In this document: positions 8,101 through 14,381 of the stretch, piece by piece
Numbering within the stretch: position 1 is the stretch's first letter
Layout of the letters: each line of letters starts with the position of its first letter
Assembly: GCA_030638325.1 (NCBI GenBank)
Contig: DAOWEV010000143.1
Span: 1 to 22,850, forward strand
From: Bacteroidales bacterium
Lineage (GTDB): Bacteria; Bacteroidota; Bacteroidia; Bacteroidales; JAGOPY01
Reading direction: 5' to 3'
Length of the DNA stretch: 22,850 bases
The notes under the pieces: model-generated
The model's database searches: none
What the model saw: the letters and a program-made list of their open reading frames with translations, nothing else
Told to the model about the DNA's origin: nothing
Position numbers and translations under genes: made by a program

Positions 8101-10721
8101 CCACAGGAAAGGATCCGAATGCTCAGACGAGCACTGACAGTGACAAGAGTCATTATTTCGGCATGACACCTTCGTTGGATATTGAGAAAGCTACCAACGG
8201 TCAGGATGCCGACATACCACCAGGCCCGTATATTGCAGTTGGGGGCGCTGTCACATGGACTTATGTGGTGGACAACACTGGAAATGTAGCCCTGAGCACT
8301 GTGACTGTGACAGATTCCGATCCCGGTGTTAACCCATCATACCAGGGCGGTGACGCAAATGGCAACAACCTGCTCGATCCTACTGAAATCTGGACCTATA
8401 CCGCTTCCGGAACCGCCACTCCCGGGCAGTATAGTAACCTCGGAACAGCCACTGGCCTGGATCCGAATGCTCAACAAACCGGTGACTCTGACTATAGTCA
8501 TTATTTCGGGATGCAAGCTTCCATTGACATTGAGAAATCTACCAACGGCTATGATGCTGACCTGGCACCAGGCCCATATATTACTGTTGGAGACCTTATC
8601 ATATGGACTTATCTCGTATCCAACACCGGAAATGTCCCCCTGAGCTCTGTGAATGTTTCAGATTCCAAACCTGGTGTAAACCCCTTATACTATGCTGGTG
8701 ACAATAATTTCAACAACCTGCTCGATACCTGGGAAGTCTGGACCTTCTCAGAAGGTGGATTTGCCACTGCAGGACAGTATGAAAACATCGGAACGGCAAC
8801 AGGGGTGGACCCGAATTCCCAGACAAGAACCGATACTGACGCGAGCCATTACTTTGGTGTTGCTGCGGATATTCATGTTGAGAAATCAACCAATGGCCAT
8901 GATGCAGACCTGGCACCAGGCCCATATATTGCAGTCGGTGGTGCTGTCACATGGACTTACGTGGTGACCAACACTGGAAATATGGCCCTGGCCACTGTGA
9001 ATGTGACAGATTCCGAGAGTGGTGTTAATCCTGCATACCAGAGCGGCGATGCAAATGGCAACAGCCTGCTCGATCTCACTGAAACATGGACCTATACCGC
9101 TTCCGGAACCGCCACTGCCGGGCAGTACGAAAACACCGGAACTGCCACAGGATATGATCCGAACTCCTGGCCAATTACTGATACTGACCTGAGCCATTAC
9201 TTCGGGATGATATCTTCCATTGATATTGAGAAATCTACCAACGGCCATGATGCAGACTTGGCACCAGGCCCGTACATTGCTGTTGGAGGAGCCGTCACAT
9301 GGACCTACACGGCCACAAACCCCGGAAATGTAGCCTTGAGCGCTGTGAATGTGACAGATTCCAAACCCGGCGTTAACCCTGTATACGTGGGCGGTGATAT
9401 AAATTTCAACGGCCTGCTCGATGTTTTTGAAACCTGGACCTATGTAGCTAACGGAACCGCCACATCCGGGCAGTATGAAAACATCGGAACGGCAACAGGA
9501 GTGGACCCGAATGCCCAGACAAAAACTGACACTGACACGAGCCATTACTTCGGGATAGAGCCTGCTATTGATATAGAAAAGGCTACCAACGGGGAAGATG
9601 CAGACCTGCCACCGGGTCCACACATCCCGGTAGGTGATCCTGTAAACTGGACCTATGAAGTTGAAAATACCGGCAACGTCTCGTTGACAGGACTTACCGT
9701 CACGGATGACAATGGTACGCCCTTAACACCTGGTGACGACTTTAACCCGCCACCGGTTACATCAGGTGGGTTCAATGTTGGGGATCTCAACCAGAACAAC
9801 ATTCTGGACCCGGGTGAGATATGGCAATTTGCTGACTCTGATGTGGCACAGTTCGGACAGTATGGAAACATCGCAACTGCAACAGCTCTCGATGTCACAG
9901 GAGCACCTTTTACAGATACCGATCCCAGTCACTATCTTGGATTTAAACATGAAATTGAGAATTATGACTTTGGAGATGCTCCTGAAGGTGCTATTGCTTA
10001 TCCATCAACGGGTGTTACCGGAAAATTCCCGACCTGCACTGATCCTACACTGGCATCTCATATCCAGTTGCTATCTACGATGATCTTTTTCGGACCGGCA
10101 TTTGATCTGGAACCAGATGGAAATGCAGGGTTGTGCAGCCCATATGCTTTACCTTATAATGCAGATGAATGCTTCCAGGACGGTGATGCCGGGTTGATCC
10201 TGCCAGCGTCACCCTATACTATAAATGCAGCCAATAAGGTAGTGCCTTGCCAGGGACAAGGTGGCGTCTTAAGCATGATCAAGGATACAGCAAAATGGGG
10301 CATAAACATAGATATTCATGTAACCAACGCTTCAGATGGCTTTGCTTTCGTGAATTTACTTATTGACTGGAACCAGGATGGACAATGGGCATTTGATCCA
10401 AATACGAAAGTCAATGGAGTGCCTATCCCTGAACATGTGACCGTGAATTTCCCTGTTCCACCGGGATATTCAGGTCCGTTATCCGTTTTAGTCCCTCCCG
10501 ATATCTATTCAGGTCCTGATATGGGCTATATCTGGGCAAGGTTTGCAGTAACTCCGGTACCTGTTCCGGACAACTGGGATGGAAGCGGAGATTTCGAAGA
10601 CGGGGAAGCAGAAGACTACTTATTATTTATAAATCCAATGATTCCACTATCAGGATGGACCATTGTTTTTGTATTTATCGCTATTTTCTTTATGACCGTC
10701 TTTTATATAAAAAGAAGGTAA
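2127..10721 (+). CDS. Giant multidomain repeat surface protein (GEVED and DUF7507/DUF11-like repeats)
   Basis: The protein has 2864 residues. Residues 1-23 are a signal peptide (MRKYTFLILIFFAFLFSSKI, then THA). Residues 24-289 are an unassigned beta-rich region with several Cys. About 290-425 is DUF11-like (ISKTVDTTKALPGDTLTYT). About 432-526 is a bacterial cadherin-like/Big_9-type domain (VAVNDTA, DVLDNDYDLDGD). Residues 529-1180 are four GEVED domains, each opening D(Y/W/F)GDAP and closing GEVEDY. Residues 1181-2608 are twelve tandem repeats. About 2613-2837 is a fifth, divergent GEVED domain (GEAEDY at 2826-2831). The tail is MIPLSGW, a hydrophobic helix (2845-2861) and KRR. There is no enzyme domain, so a structural or adhesive cell-surface role is the likely reading. 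The tail resembles exosortase-type anchors rather than a type IX secretion domain. The gene is monocistronic, with a long leader and a strong terminator. No frameshift is seen over 8.6 kb. Confidence 0.93.
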   Translation: MRKYTFLILIFFAFLFSSKITHAIHPDSLRIVLTTSPYFVLDHNKPGTEGPLAGYMGFKITNTSQTEIFGCLKGKLHSFTTTDFGLAGGQDSIINVGSLYPDSSFTFYYYVRYAPIKDECTDMTLSLWTNCGPLKQHDSTFTLCNADHKSANAGGQINSYSIGPAGNVGAYLRYDVTYSFGNVEVGDSILMQPAGNLDFDASCWQLGNSIILESALPINIPVGTMDSLYFRPLVQEGGGTGNLVKIRYYFHAKCVGVTSSVIPYASLTSGTQNKYTGDYASDTITFPDVNESWEISKTVDTTKALPGDTLTYTISIVNTSTDTSMVDAIYDILPPPFYYIGQHPGSDVTTSNANTYPVHGDGDTIFWLGGDQSPYFPYNEFVVLPLDTLYIIYYVKVPVTTTLDQYYLNKAWFTTGNYTSDTVRTSVCVGFCQSCVVAVNDTAIIPFDALYILDVLDNDYDLDGDLDSSSIEIIDPPDHGIASINTGTWTISYDPDYGYVGGDTLTYRVADSQGCYDTAIVIYIIQTVYDYGDAPSPFPTLSADNGAAHAFNFIYFLGDTIDYENDGIPSLLADGDDNDNLNDEDGVTFTSPMVQGFSANVTVKASAPGVLNAWIDFNNNGVFESATNEQIASDLSLSGTQSVPFSVPPGAVNDWVYARFRFSTIGSDGPSGTADDGEVEDYRFFIYGYDYGDAPDPYPTLLTNNGARHLTHTAVFLGPLVGDPEPDGQPDATATGDDLNNTADEDGVTFTSPLIEGTTVTVDVVASTGSQLDAWLDFNQNGSWADAGEQIFTNVTLVAGTNNLSFNIPATAVIGNTFARFRVSTAGNLPFTGSADDGEVEDYQVIILDKIDWGDAPDPNYPTLAASLGASHIIDPTICLGDTIDHEVDGLEDANALGDDNNNFDDEDGVVIVDSLVQGNTTLIKVTASVAGYLNGWIDYDQDGDWATLGEQIFTDKSLSAGINTLTITVPSGASLGTTFARFRFTTQTFATLGLDYTGQAPDGEVEDYKFEILDPVPIDFGDAPDPSYPTTLINNGARHVISSPLSLGIVPDAEPDGLQDPTATGDDLNNTDDEDGVTFSSLVRGAPATITVSASGNGLLQGWIDYDQNGIFEASERVAADSPVISGSNTLSITVPASAAIGTTFARFRVSTGSGLGPIGPAPNGEVEDYQVNIVEINASIEVQKYTNTEDADNPTGPYIAADSAVTWDYTILNNGNVPLTSVLVTDNAGSPGSSADDFNPAYVSGDNNLNNILDINETWNFTKDSIATTIGQYTNVATFEALDPLSSTVSEIDPSNYFGYEPSIQIIKKTNGVNTDTHPIPVIAKDSTVIWTYEVKNTGDTALVNILVTDNKTGVSPAYRSGDNINIGVLDPGETWIYADTGVAVDGPYQNVGTACGDVQNSTDEYCHKDTSHYYGYDPGIQIIKKTNGVNTDIDPIPDIPKDSTVIWTYEVTNTGDTVLENIQVTDDITGASPAYRSGDDGDDLLEPGETWIYADTGVAVVGSYTNIGKACGDVQNSSDEYCHLDTSHYNGYEPGIQIIKKTNDINTDIDPIPVIAKDSTVIWTYEVTNTGDTVLENIQVTDDITGAAPAYRGGDDGDNLLNPGETWIYADTGVAVAGPYTNIGTACGDVQGSTDEYCHKDTSHYFGGQSGVIVEKYTNTLLANNPPGPTIALDSAVYWTYKLTHSGNLPLAIVYLVDDNGTPANNADNFNPNPKLDGSGYNIGDINQNDSLDSGETWEYEYTKPATTAGQYENYASVSAVDSLGQAANDTDPSHYYGADADIHVEKTTNTEDADTPTGPHIKVSDPVNWVYTVTNPGNVALGSVSLTDSKGVTTTFIGGDVINPGFLDPGEIWIYAASGTATAGQYTNVATAQGTDLFSRTWTDIDSSNYFGMAPSIDIEKATNGHDADLAPGPYIPVGIPITWTYVVTNTGNVPLSTVNVTDSKSGVNPSYQGGDANGNNLLDLTETWTYTALGIATSGQYENTGTATGKDPNAQTSTDSDKSHYFGMTPSLDIEKATNGQDADIPPGPYIAVGGAVTWTYVVDNTGNVALSTVTVTDSDPGVNPSYQGGDANGNNLLDPTEIWTYTASGTATPGQYSNLGTATGLDPNAQQTGDSDYSHYFGMQASIDIEKSTNGYDADLAPGPYITVGDLIIWTYLVSNTGNVPLSSVNVSDSKPGVNPLYYAGDNNFNNLLDTWEVWTFSEGGFATAGQYENIGTATGVDPNSQTRTDTDASHYFGVAADIHVEKSTNGHDADLAPGPYIAVGGAVTWTYVVTNTGNMALATVNVTDSESGVNPAYQSGDANGNSLLDLTETWTYTASGTATAGQYENTGTATGYDPNSWPITDTDLSHYFGMISSIDIEKSTNGHDADLAPGPYIAVGGAVTWTYTATNPGNVALSAVNVTDSKPGVNPVYVGGDINFNGLLDVFETWTYVANGTATSGQYENIGTATGVDPNAQTKTDTDTSHYFGIEPAIDIEKATNGEDADLPPGPHIPVGDPVNWTYEVENTGNVSLTGLTVTDDNGTPLTPGDDFNPPPVTSGGFNVGDLNQNNILDPGEIWQFADSDVAQFGQYGNIATATALDVTGAPFTDTDPSHYLGFKHEIENYDFGDAPEGAIAYPSTGVTGKFPTCTDPTLASHIQLLSTMIFFGPAFDLEPDGNAGLCSPYALPYNADECFQDGDAGLILPASPYTINAANKVVPCQGQGGVLSMIKDTAKWGINIDIHVTNASDGFAFVNLLIDWNQDGQWAFDPNTKVNGVPIPEHVTVNFPVPPGYSGPLSVLVPPDIYSGPDMGYIWARFAVTPVPVPDNWDGSGDFEDGEAEDYLLFINPMIPLSGWTIVFVFIAIFFMTVFYIKRR
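3711..5666 (+). repeat. Four tandem GEVED-domain repeats within the giant protein
   Basis: Copies begin at 3711, 4191, 4680 and 5184 (160, 163, 168 and 161 residues). Each opens with (Y)D(Y/W/F)GDAP, then has an acidic stretch of the type GDD.NN..DEDGV, then a (D/N)x(D/N)xNG or DQDG loop (DFNNNG, DFNQNG, DYDQDG, DYDQNG), then FARFR(V/F)(S/T)T or a variant, and closes with GEVEDY. The Asp/Asn-rich loops suggest calcium binding, which is inference. A fifth copy lies at about 9963-10637, on the far side of the second repeat array. Confidence 0.85.
5667..9950 (+). repeat. Twelve tandem DUF7507/DUF11-like repeats within the giant protein
   Basis: Units begin at 5667, 6039, 6390, 6738, 7083, 7479, 7824, 8172, 8520, 8868, 9216 and 9564. 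Five successive units (from 7824 to 9563) are exactly 348 bp, 116 codons each. The consensus runs I(D/Q/E)(I/V)EK-TNG-DAD--PGP-I, then WTY-V-NTGNV-L--V-VTD, then GD-N-N--LD--E-W-Y, then GQYEN-GTA-G, and ends SHY(F/Y)G. Units 1, 5 and 12 are longer (124, 132 and 129 residues) because of a DNG(T/S)P..(D/N)(D/N)FNP-type insertion. Units 2-4 form a subfamily with IKKTN(G/D) and ACGDVQ..(T/S)DEYCH. The match to DUF11/DUF7507-type beta-sandwich repeats is from memory of the motif, so the exact family name is less certain than the repeat structure. Confidence 0.9.
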
Positions 10722-10745
10722 ATCACCATCCTTCAACAAGGCGGC

Positions 10746-10775
10746 AAGGGCAAATCCAAGGGTTTGCCCTTTTTT
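10746..10775 (+). terminator. Rho-independent terminator of the giant gene
   Basis: AAGGGCAAATCC pairs with GGGTTTGCCCTT. The core stem is 9 bp (10746-10754 with 10763-10771), extendable to 11 bp with a T-G wobble and a CAAG loop. A run of six T ends at 10775. It lies 25 bases after the stop codon. Confidence 0.9.
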
Positions 10776-11074
10776 ATAGTATCAGAACTCCTGACTCTAT
10801 GTTATATTATCAGTTAATTAAAGAAGCTTGTTCGTAAAAAGAAATTATCGCATTTTGAATGTCGAATATTGAACCCCGATATGCTTCGCTACGGGGCAGG
10901 CACCGAACACCGAATCATGAATTTTTTCCTTTTTGCCATATTTTTACGACAGAATAAATTACGATAGGTCTGGATCTTTGAAATTTTATTTAATTTGCAG
11001 TTTGATATAAGAGACTATGTTATTTAAAAACAAGTATCGAACTAAAAACACATTTGGTGGGAATTAATTTGGTT

Positions 11075-11131
11075 GTTGCAGGTTACAAGTTGCAAGTTGA
11101 AACCTGGAACATGCAACTTGCAACCTGCAAC
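11075..11131. repeat. 18-bp inverted repeat (one mismatch), 21-nt loop
   Basis: GTTGCAGGTTACAAGTTG at 11075-11092 faces CAACTTGCAACCTGCAAC at 11114-11131, pairing at 17 of 18 positions. It is made of the same kind of words (GTTGCAAGTTGAAA) that recur in other gaps of the window. It ends about 20 bases before the promoter word of the next gene. Confidence 0.7.
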
Positions 11132-11153
11132 ATTAAACAGACAACATGTTGGT

Positions 11154-11161
11154 TAGTTTTG
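11154..11161 (+). promoter_or_regulatory. Bacteroidota -7 promoter element (TAGTTTTG)
   Basis: TAGTTTTG followed by C matches TAnnTTTG exactly. The predicted transcript start near 11168 would give a leader of about 20 nt before the TTG start at 11188. A well-spaced -33 TTG is not evident. Confidence 0.45.
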
Positions 11162-11187
11162 CGAATTAAGTACCTATTTTAATTGTA

Positions 11188-13047
11188 TTGCATTTTATCA
11201 ACAAAATAAATCATAATCTTTTAAAGCCTGACAAGTCAGGCAGGACAGGGCTGGGGATCTACCTGGCCCTGTGCACGGTTCTTTATGTTTATCTGTGGTT
11301 CCGGGCTGCTTTTGTGCCTATGGCACATGATGAGATAGCTACTTTCTTTCATTTTGTCCATACCGGGAAGTTCCTCCCTTTCCATGCCATTTGGGATGCA
11401 AATAATCATCTGTTAAATTCGGTGATCACCTGGATAAGTTACCACATCTTCGGCTCCTCACCCCTGGCCCTGAGGTTATCAAACCTTATTTTTGTGCCGC
11501 TTTTCTTTTATTATATCTACCGGATTTCAAAGTATTTACATAATGATGTTATCCGGTGGACATTTCTGATATCATTATGTTTCTCTCATTATTTCATTGA
11601 GTTTTTTGCCCTGTCACGAGGTTACGGCATGTCAATGGCACTGATGAGCGGAGCAATTTTCCATTTAATAAAAACATTTAATAGCGATCAAATCAAAGAC
11701 TATGCCCTGACAGCAGTCTTCATTATTTTAATGCTACTGGCAAATCTTTCATTACTGATCCCGGCTATTGCGATAGCCGGATATCAGATCTTATACTTCT
11801 TCACCCGGCCGCTTTCAGCAAGTAGAAAACCATTATCAAAAGTCCTGATTATTATTCTTCTGGAAATGATCCCCCTGCTAATATTTACCATCCTGCTACT
11901 TAAAATGAAAGGTGAAGGTGCTTTATATTACGGAACAACAGAGGGGTTCTGGAAAATAACCATAAAAACACTTGTCCCGCTCCTGACCGGAATGAACAAC
12001 CTGACCGTTTATATATTACTGATACTCACGTTTACCTTTTCACTTTTTACTTTTTTCTTTCTTTCTCTCAGGATCAGCTCTCTCTTTTTACCATGGCGTG
12101 TTTTCCCCATTCTTCTTTTCACAAGTTTTGCAGGCGTAATGCTTGCCTCCTCGCTGTTTGATGTCAACTTCCCGGAAGACAGGGTCGGATTGTACTTTTT
12201 CCCTTTGTTTGCAGGAAGTGTTTTTTTTAGCGCTGATACTTTATTCAAGAAATATCATAACAAATTAATATTCCTAACCGTGCTGCCATTCCTGTTTTTT
12301 CCTGTACACTTTTTAGGGCATCTGAATTTTGCCTATTCAAATTGTTATAAAGTCGATGTGGTACCGGAACGATTTTATCACAAGGTGAAAGAAAGCCATA
12401 TCCCAGGACAACCTCCTCCCACGGTAGGTGGTTACAGGACAAGGCACTTCTGTTGGTCATACCACGACTTCCGGAATAGCGGGGATCAAAGCCAGCTATA
12501 CTTCAACAGTTATCCGGGGCTCCAGTCTGATTTTCAGATCGTGGATATCACAGATAATCCCTCCTGGTTAAGTTATTATGATATGGTTGACCGGGATAAT
12601 GTCACCGGAAGATACCTTTTGAAACGCAAACAAAAGATTACTTCCCTGGCAGTCAAAGAAATTTCAGAAATTACAACCCATGGGGATATCAGTAAGGAAT
12701 ATCATTCATTGTTTGAAGCAGATTGTGACACGCTCACCGGATTGTTGCTTTACCTGACCTATGACCTCACCATTTATTCACCTGTTATTCCATTTGTAGG
12801 CTGGGTCGTTTTGGAGATACAAGACTCAGAACACAATAACCTGACTTACGAAAGTTTTGCTCTTGACTGGCAAAGATCAGCTTGGGATGGAAGTTTCCAC
12901 AATTTTATCAACGGGCAACTCACGGGAAAGATACCTGACAACGCACACAGGATTATTGTTTATATCTGGAACATTGACAAAATGCCATACCGGATCAGTG
13001 ACGGGAAGATCATACTCAATAAGCTGGTTCCGGACTTTCCAAATTGA
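11188..13047 (+). CDS. GT-C-type integral membrane glycosyltransferase-like protein
   Basis: The protein has 619 residues. After a short cytoplasmic N-terminus the first helix spans about 22-43, followed by an extracytoplasmic loop with HDE (47-49) and ANNH (71-74). Then come R96-LSN in a second helix region, FFALSRGYGMSMALM (139-153), and further helices to about residue 385. An acidic DE pair in the first extracytoplasmic loop, the NNH motif and the SRGYG motif are typical of polyprenyl-phosphate-sugar-dependent GT-C enzymes (PMT/ArnT-like). The C-terminal 230 residues are hydrophilic and probably face the periplasm. No ATG precedes residue 45 and an in-frame stop lies at 11167-11169, so the TTG at 11188 is the most plausible start. 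It is convergent with the MFS gene. Acceptor and donor are unknown; glycosylation of secreted proteins or a surface glycan are both possible. Confidence 0.75.
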   Translation: MHFINKINHNLLKPDKSGRTGLGIYLALCTVLYVYLWFRAAFVPMAHDEIATFFHFVHTGKFLPFHAIWDANNHLLNSVITWISYHIFGSSPLALRLSNLIFVPLFFYYIYRISKYLHNDVIRWTFLISLCFSHYFIEFFALSRGYGMSMALMSGAIFHLIKTFNSDQIKDYALTAVFIILMLLANLSLLIPAIAIAGYQILYFFTRPLSASRKPLSKVLIIILLEMIPLLIFTILLLKMKGEGALYYGTTEGFWKITIKTLVPLLTGMNNLTVYILLILTFTFSLFTFFFLSLRISSLFLPWRVFPILLFTSFAGVMLASSLFDVNFPEDRVGLYFFPLFAGSVFFSADTLFKKYHNKLIFLTVLPFLFFPVHFLGHLNFAYSNCYKVDVVPERFYHKVKESHIPGQPPPTVGGYRTRHFCWSYHDFRNSGDQSQLYFNSYPGLQSDFQIVDITDNPSWLSYYDMVDRDNVTGRYLLKRKQKITSLAVKEISEITTHGDISKEYHSLFEADCDTLTGLLLYLTYDLTIYSPVIPFVGWVVLEIQDSEHNNLTYESFALDWQRSAWDGSFHNFINGQLTGKIPDNAHRIIVYIWNIDKMPYRISDGKIILNKLVPDFPN

Positions 13048-13085
13048 CCTGGGCTTGGGTGCACGGATGTTTATATGACAGGGGT

Positions 13086-14348
13086 TTATAATTTGCCCGT
13101 TCTGGTGTTACGGTTTGGAAGCCATACCCAGAAATAACCTGCTGCAAGACCAATGAACGACAATATCAGCAAATAGATCACCACAGGCCATAGGGTATCT
13201 TTAATGAATAAGTTCATTGTTATAGCTGAAGTAAGTGATGCCGTACCAAATATTATCACCGCCACCAGGGCCGAGGTAGGGGCTGCTACTTTTCTGAATT
13301 TATCCAGGACACCCGCATTTGCATTTGGGGCCACCAATCCGCCGGAAAAACCATACAAACTCATAACCACAACAATACCCGGTACCACTGATACCTTAAG
13401 AAAAACCAGGAGGATAGCGATAAGCCCGGTAGCACAAGCCAGTATTATTCCAAAGAACAGGACTTCTTCGAGATCATGCTTTTTAATTAAGTAGCCGGCA
13501 AATATCAGGCCTGCAATATACATACCCACTGTAGGGATAGCAAGGTAGGCGAATGTGTGCTCCGGGATTCCCAGTTGAGAATGGTACCAGTATGGCATCG
13601 CTGAGTAATAGCCCAGCAGCCCTCCGATTATGAGTGCATAAGTCAGTGCATATCCCCAAAAAGCAGTATCCCTGAGAATGGCAAAATATATCCCCAATAG
13701 CTTTCGGGTAGTGATGACTCCTTCATTGGCTGATTTAATGCGGGTTACCGGAAGCCACCGATAGGCAAAATAAAAATAGATAACAGTAATCAAGAACATG
13801 AAACCAAAGATAGCCCGCCAGTTGATCCAGGTCAACAGATAACCGCCTATGATGGGTGCTACAGCAGGCATAGCCGCAGCAACTCCACTGATCAGGCCTA
13901 TGCGGTGTGCAAGTTCTTTCCGTGTATAAACATTAGTTAATAAAGTCCTTCCAATAGGGCCGCCAGCTCCCATGCCTATACCCTCCAATGTCCGGCCTAT
14001 GATATACATGGGAAGATTAACGGAAAACATCGCTATCAATGAACCAATCACTACCACAAACAGACTGTAAAATAACGCTTTACGGCAGCTTGTTTTTTGA
14101 ACGACCCCTCCCCATACGGGTTGTGAGAGTGCATAGAATATCAAATAAAGGGAAACCGAAAGTTTCACGCCATCGGACGTGCAATCAAATATGTCTGGTA
14201 ATCCGGGTAGTGCAGGAAGTACTATTTTTATCGACATCCAGCTTAAGACGACCAATGCAAAGGTTAGCCAAAAGACCAGGAAACGCCCGGATGATGTCAA
14301 ACTCTTCCCGTTAGATGTTGCGGCATGATCATTTGGCTCCTTTTTCAT
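13086..14348 (-). CDS. MFS transporter, Bcr/CflA-type drug:proton antiporter family
   Basis: This protein has about 420 residues with the twelve-helix pattern of a major facilitator. Helix 4 carries RTLEGIGMGAGGPIGRTLL (about 121-139, counted from the GTG at 14354). Helix 5 carries the antiporter motif C region, SGVAAAMPAVAPIIGGYLLT (about 156-175), followed by WINWRAIF. These are characteristic of the Bcr/CflA/EmrD group, whose known members export drugs, sulfonamide or cysteine by proton antiport. The helix 2-3 loop motif A is degenerate (GGVVQKTSCRKAL, lacking the usual DRxGRR), which may matter for gating. I chose the ATG at 14348; a GTG two codons upstream (14354) is the alternative. It begins 27-33 bases after the M15 peptidase stop, so the two are probably co-transcribed. 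The substrate cannot be predicted. Confidence 0.87.
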   Translation of the reverse strand: MKKEPNDHAATSNGKSLTSSGRFLVFWLTFALVVLSWMSIKIVLPALPGLPDIFDCTSDGVKLSVSLYLIFYALSQPVWGGVVQKTSCRKALFYSLFVVVIGSLIAMFSVNLPMYIIGRTLEGIGMGAGGPIGRTLLTNVYTRKELAHRIGLISGVAAAMPAVAPIIGGYLLTWINWRAIFGFMFLITVIYFYFAYRWLPVTRIKSANEGVITTRKLLGIYFAILRDTAFWGYALTYALIIGGLLGYYSAMPYWYHSQLGIPEHTFAYLAIPTVGMYIAGLIFAGYLIKKHDLEEVLFFGIILACATGLIAILLVFLKVSVVPGIVVVMSLYGFSGGLVAPNANAGVLDKFRKVAAPTSALVAVIIFGTASLTSAITMNLFIKDTLWPVVIYLLILSFIGLAAGYFWVWLPNRNTRTGKL

Positions 14349-14381
14349 AGGCACTTAAAAAGTCAAACTTACCAATTTCTT

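Larger units (their letters stand above)
10722..11187. other. Intergenic region between giant gene and GT-C gene
   Basis: After the terminator there is no gene for about 400 bases. The stretch holds a short imperfect hairpin (CCCCG at 10874-10878 with CGGGG at 10892-10896) embedded in degenerate words such as GAATGTCGAATATTGAA and CACCGAACACCGAAT. It also holds the inverted repeat at 11075-11131 and a promoter word at 11154-11161. The terminator makes the GT-C gene a separate transcription unit. Confidence 0.6.

Noticed and set aside
8886..9623. Reverse-strand reading frame of 245 codons inside the giant gene
   Set aside because: It is the antisense shadow of repeated codons (units 10-12). 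Long antisense frames are expected over homogeneous tandem repeats.
5667..9950. Regularly spaced repeats suggesting a CRISPR or satellite array
   Set aside because: The 348-bp periodicity stays in one long frame and encodes conserved protein repeats. There are no short identical repeats with unique spacers.
10638..10721. Type IX secretion C-terminal sorting domain on the giant protein
   Set aside because: The C-terminus is a transmembrane helix with a basic end. The beta-sandwich Por-type domain with its terminal K/R-rich strand motif is not present.
10874..10896. CCCCG/CGGGG hairpin as a second terminator
   Set aside because: Only five base pairs, with no T-tract. It sits about 100 bases beyond a strong terminator and looks like part of the degenerate repeat sequence.
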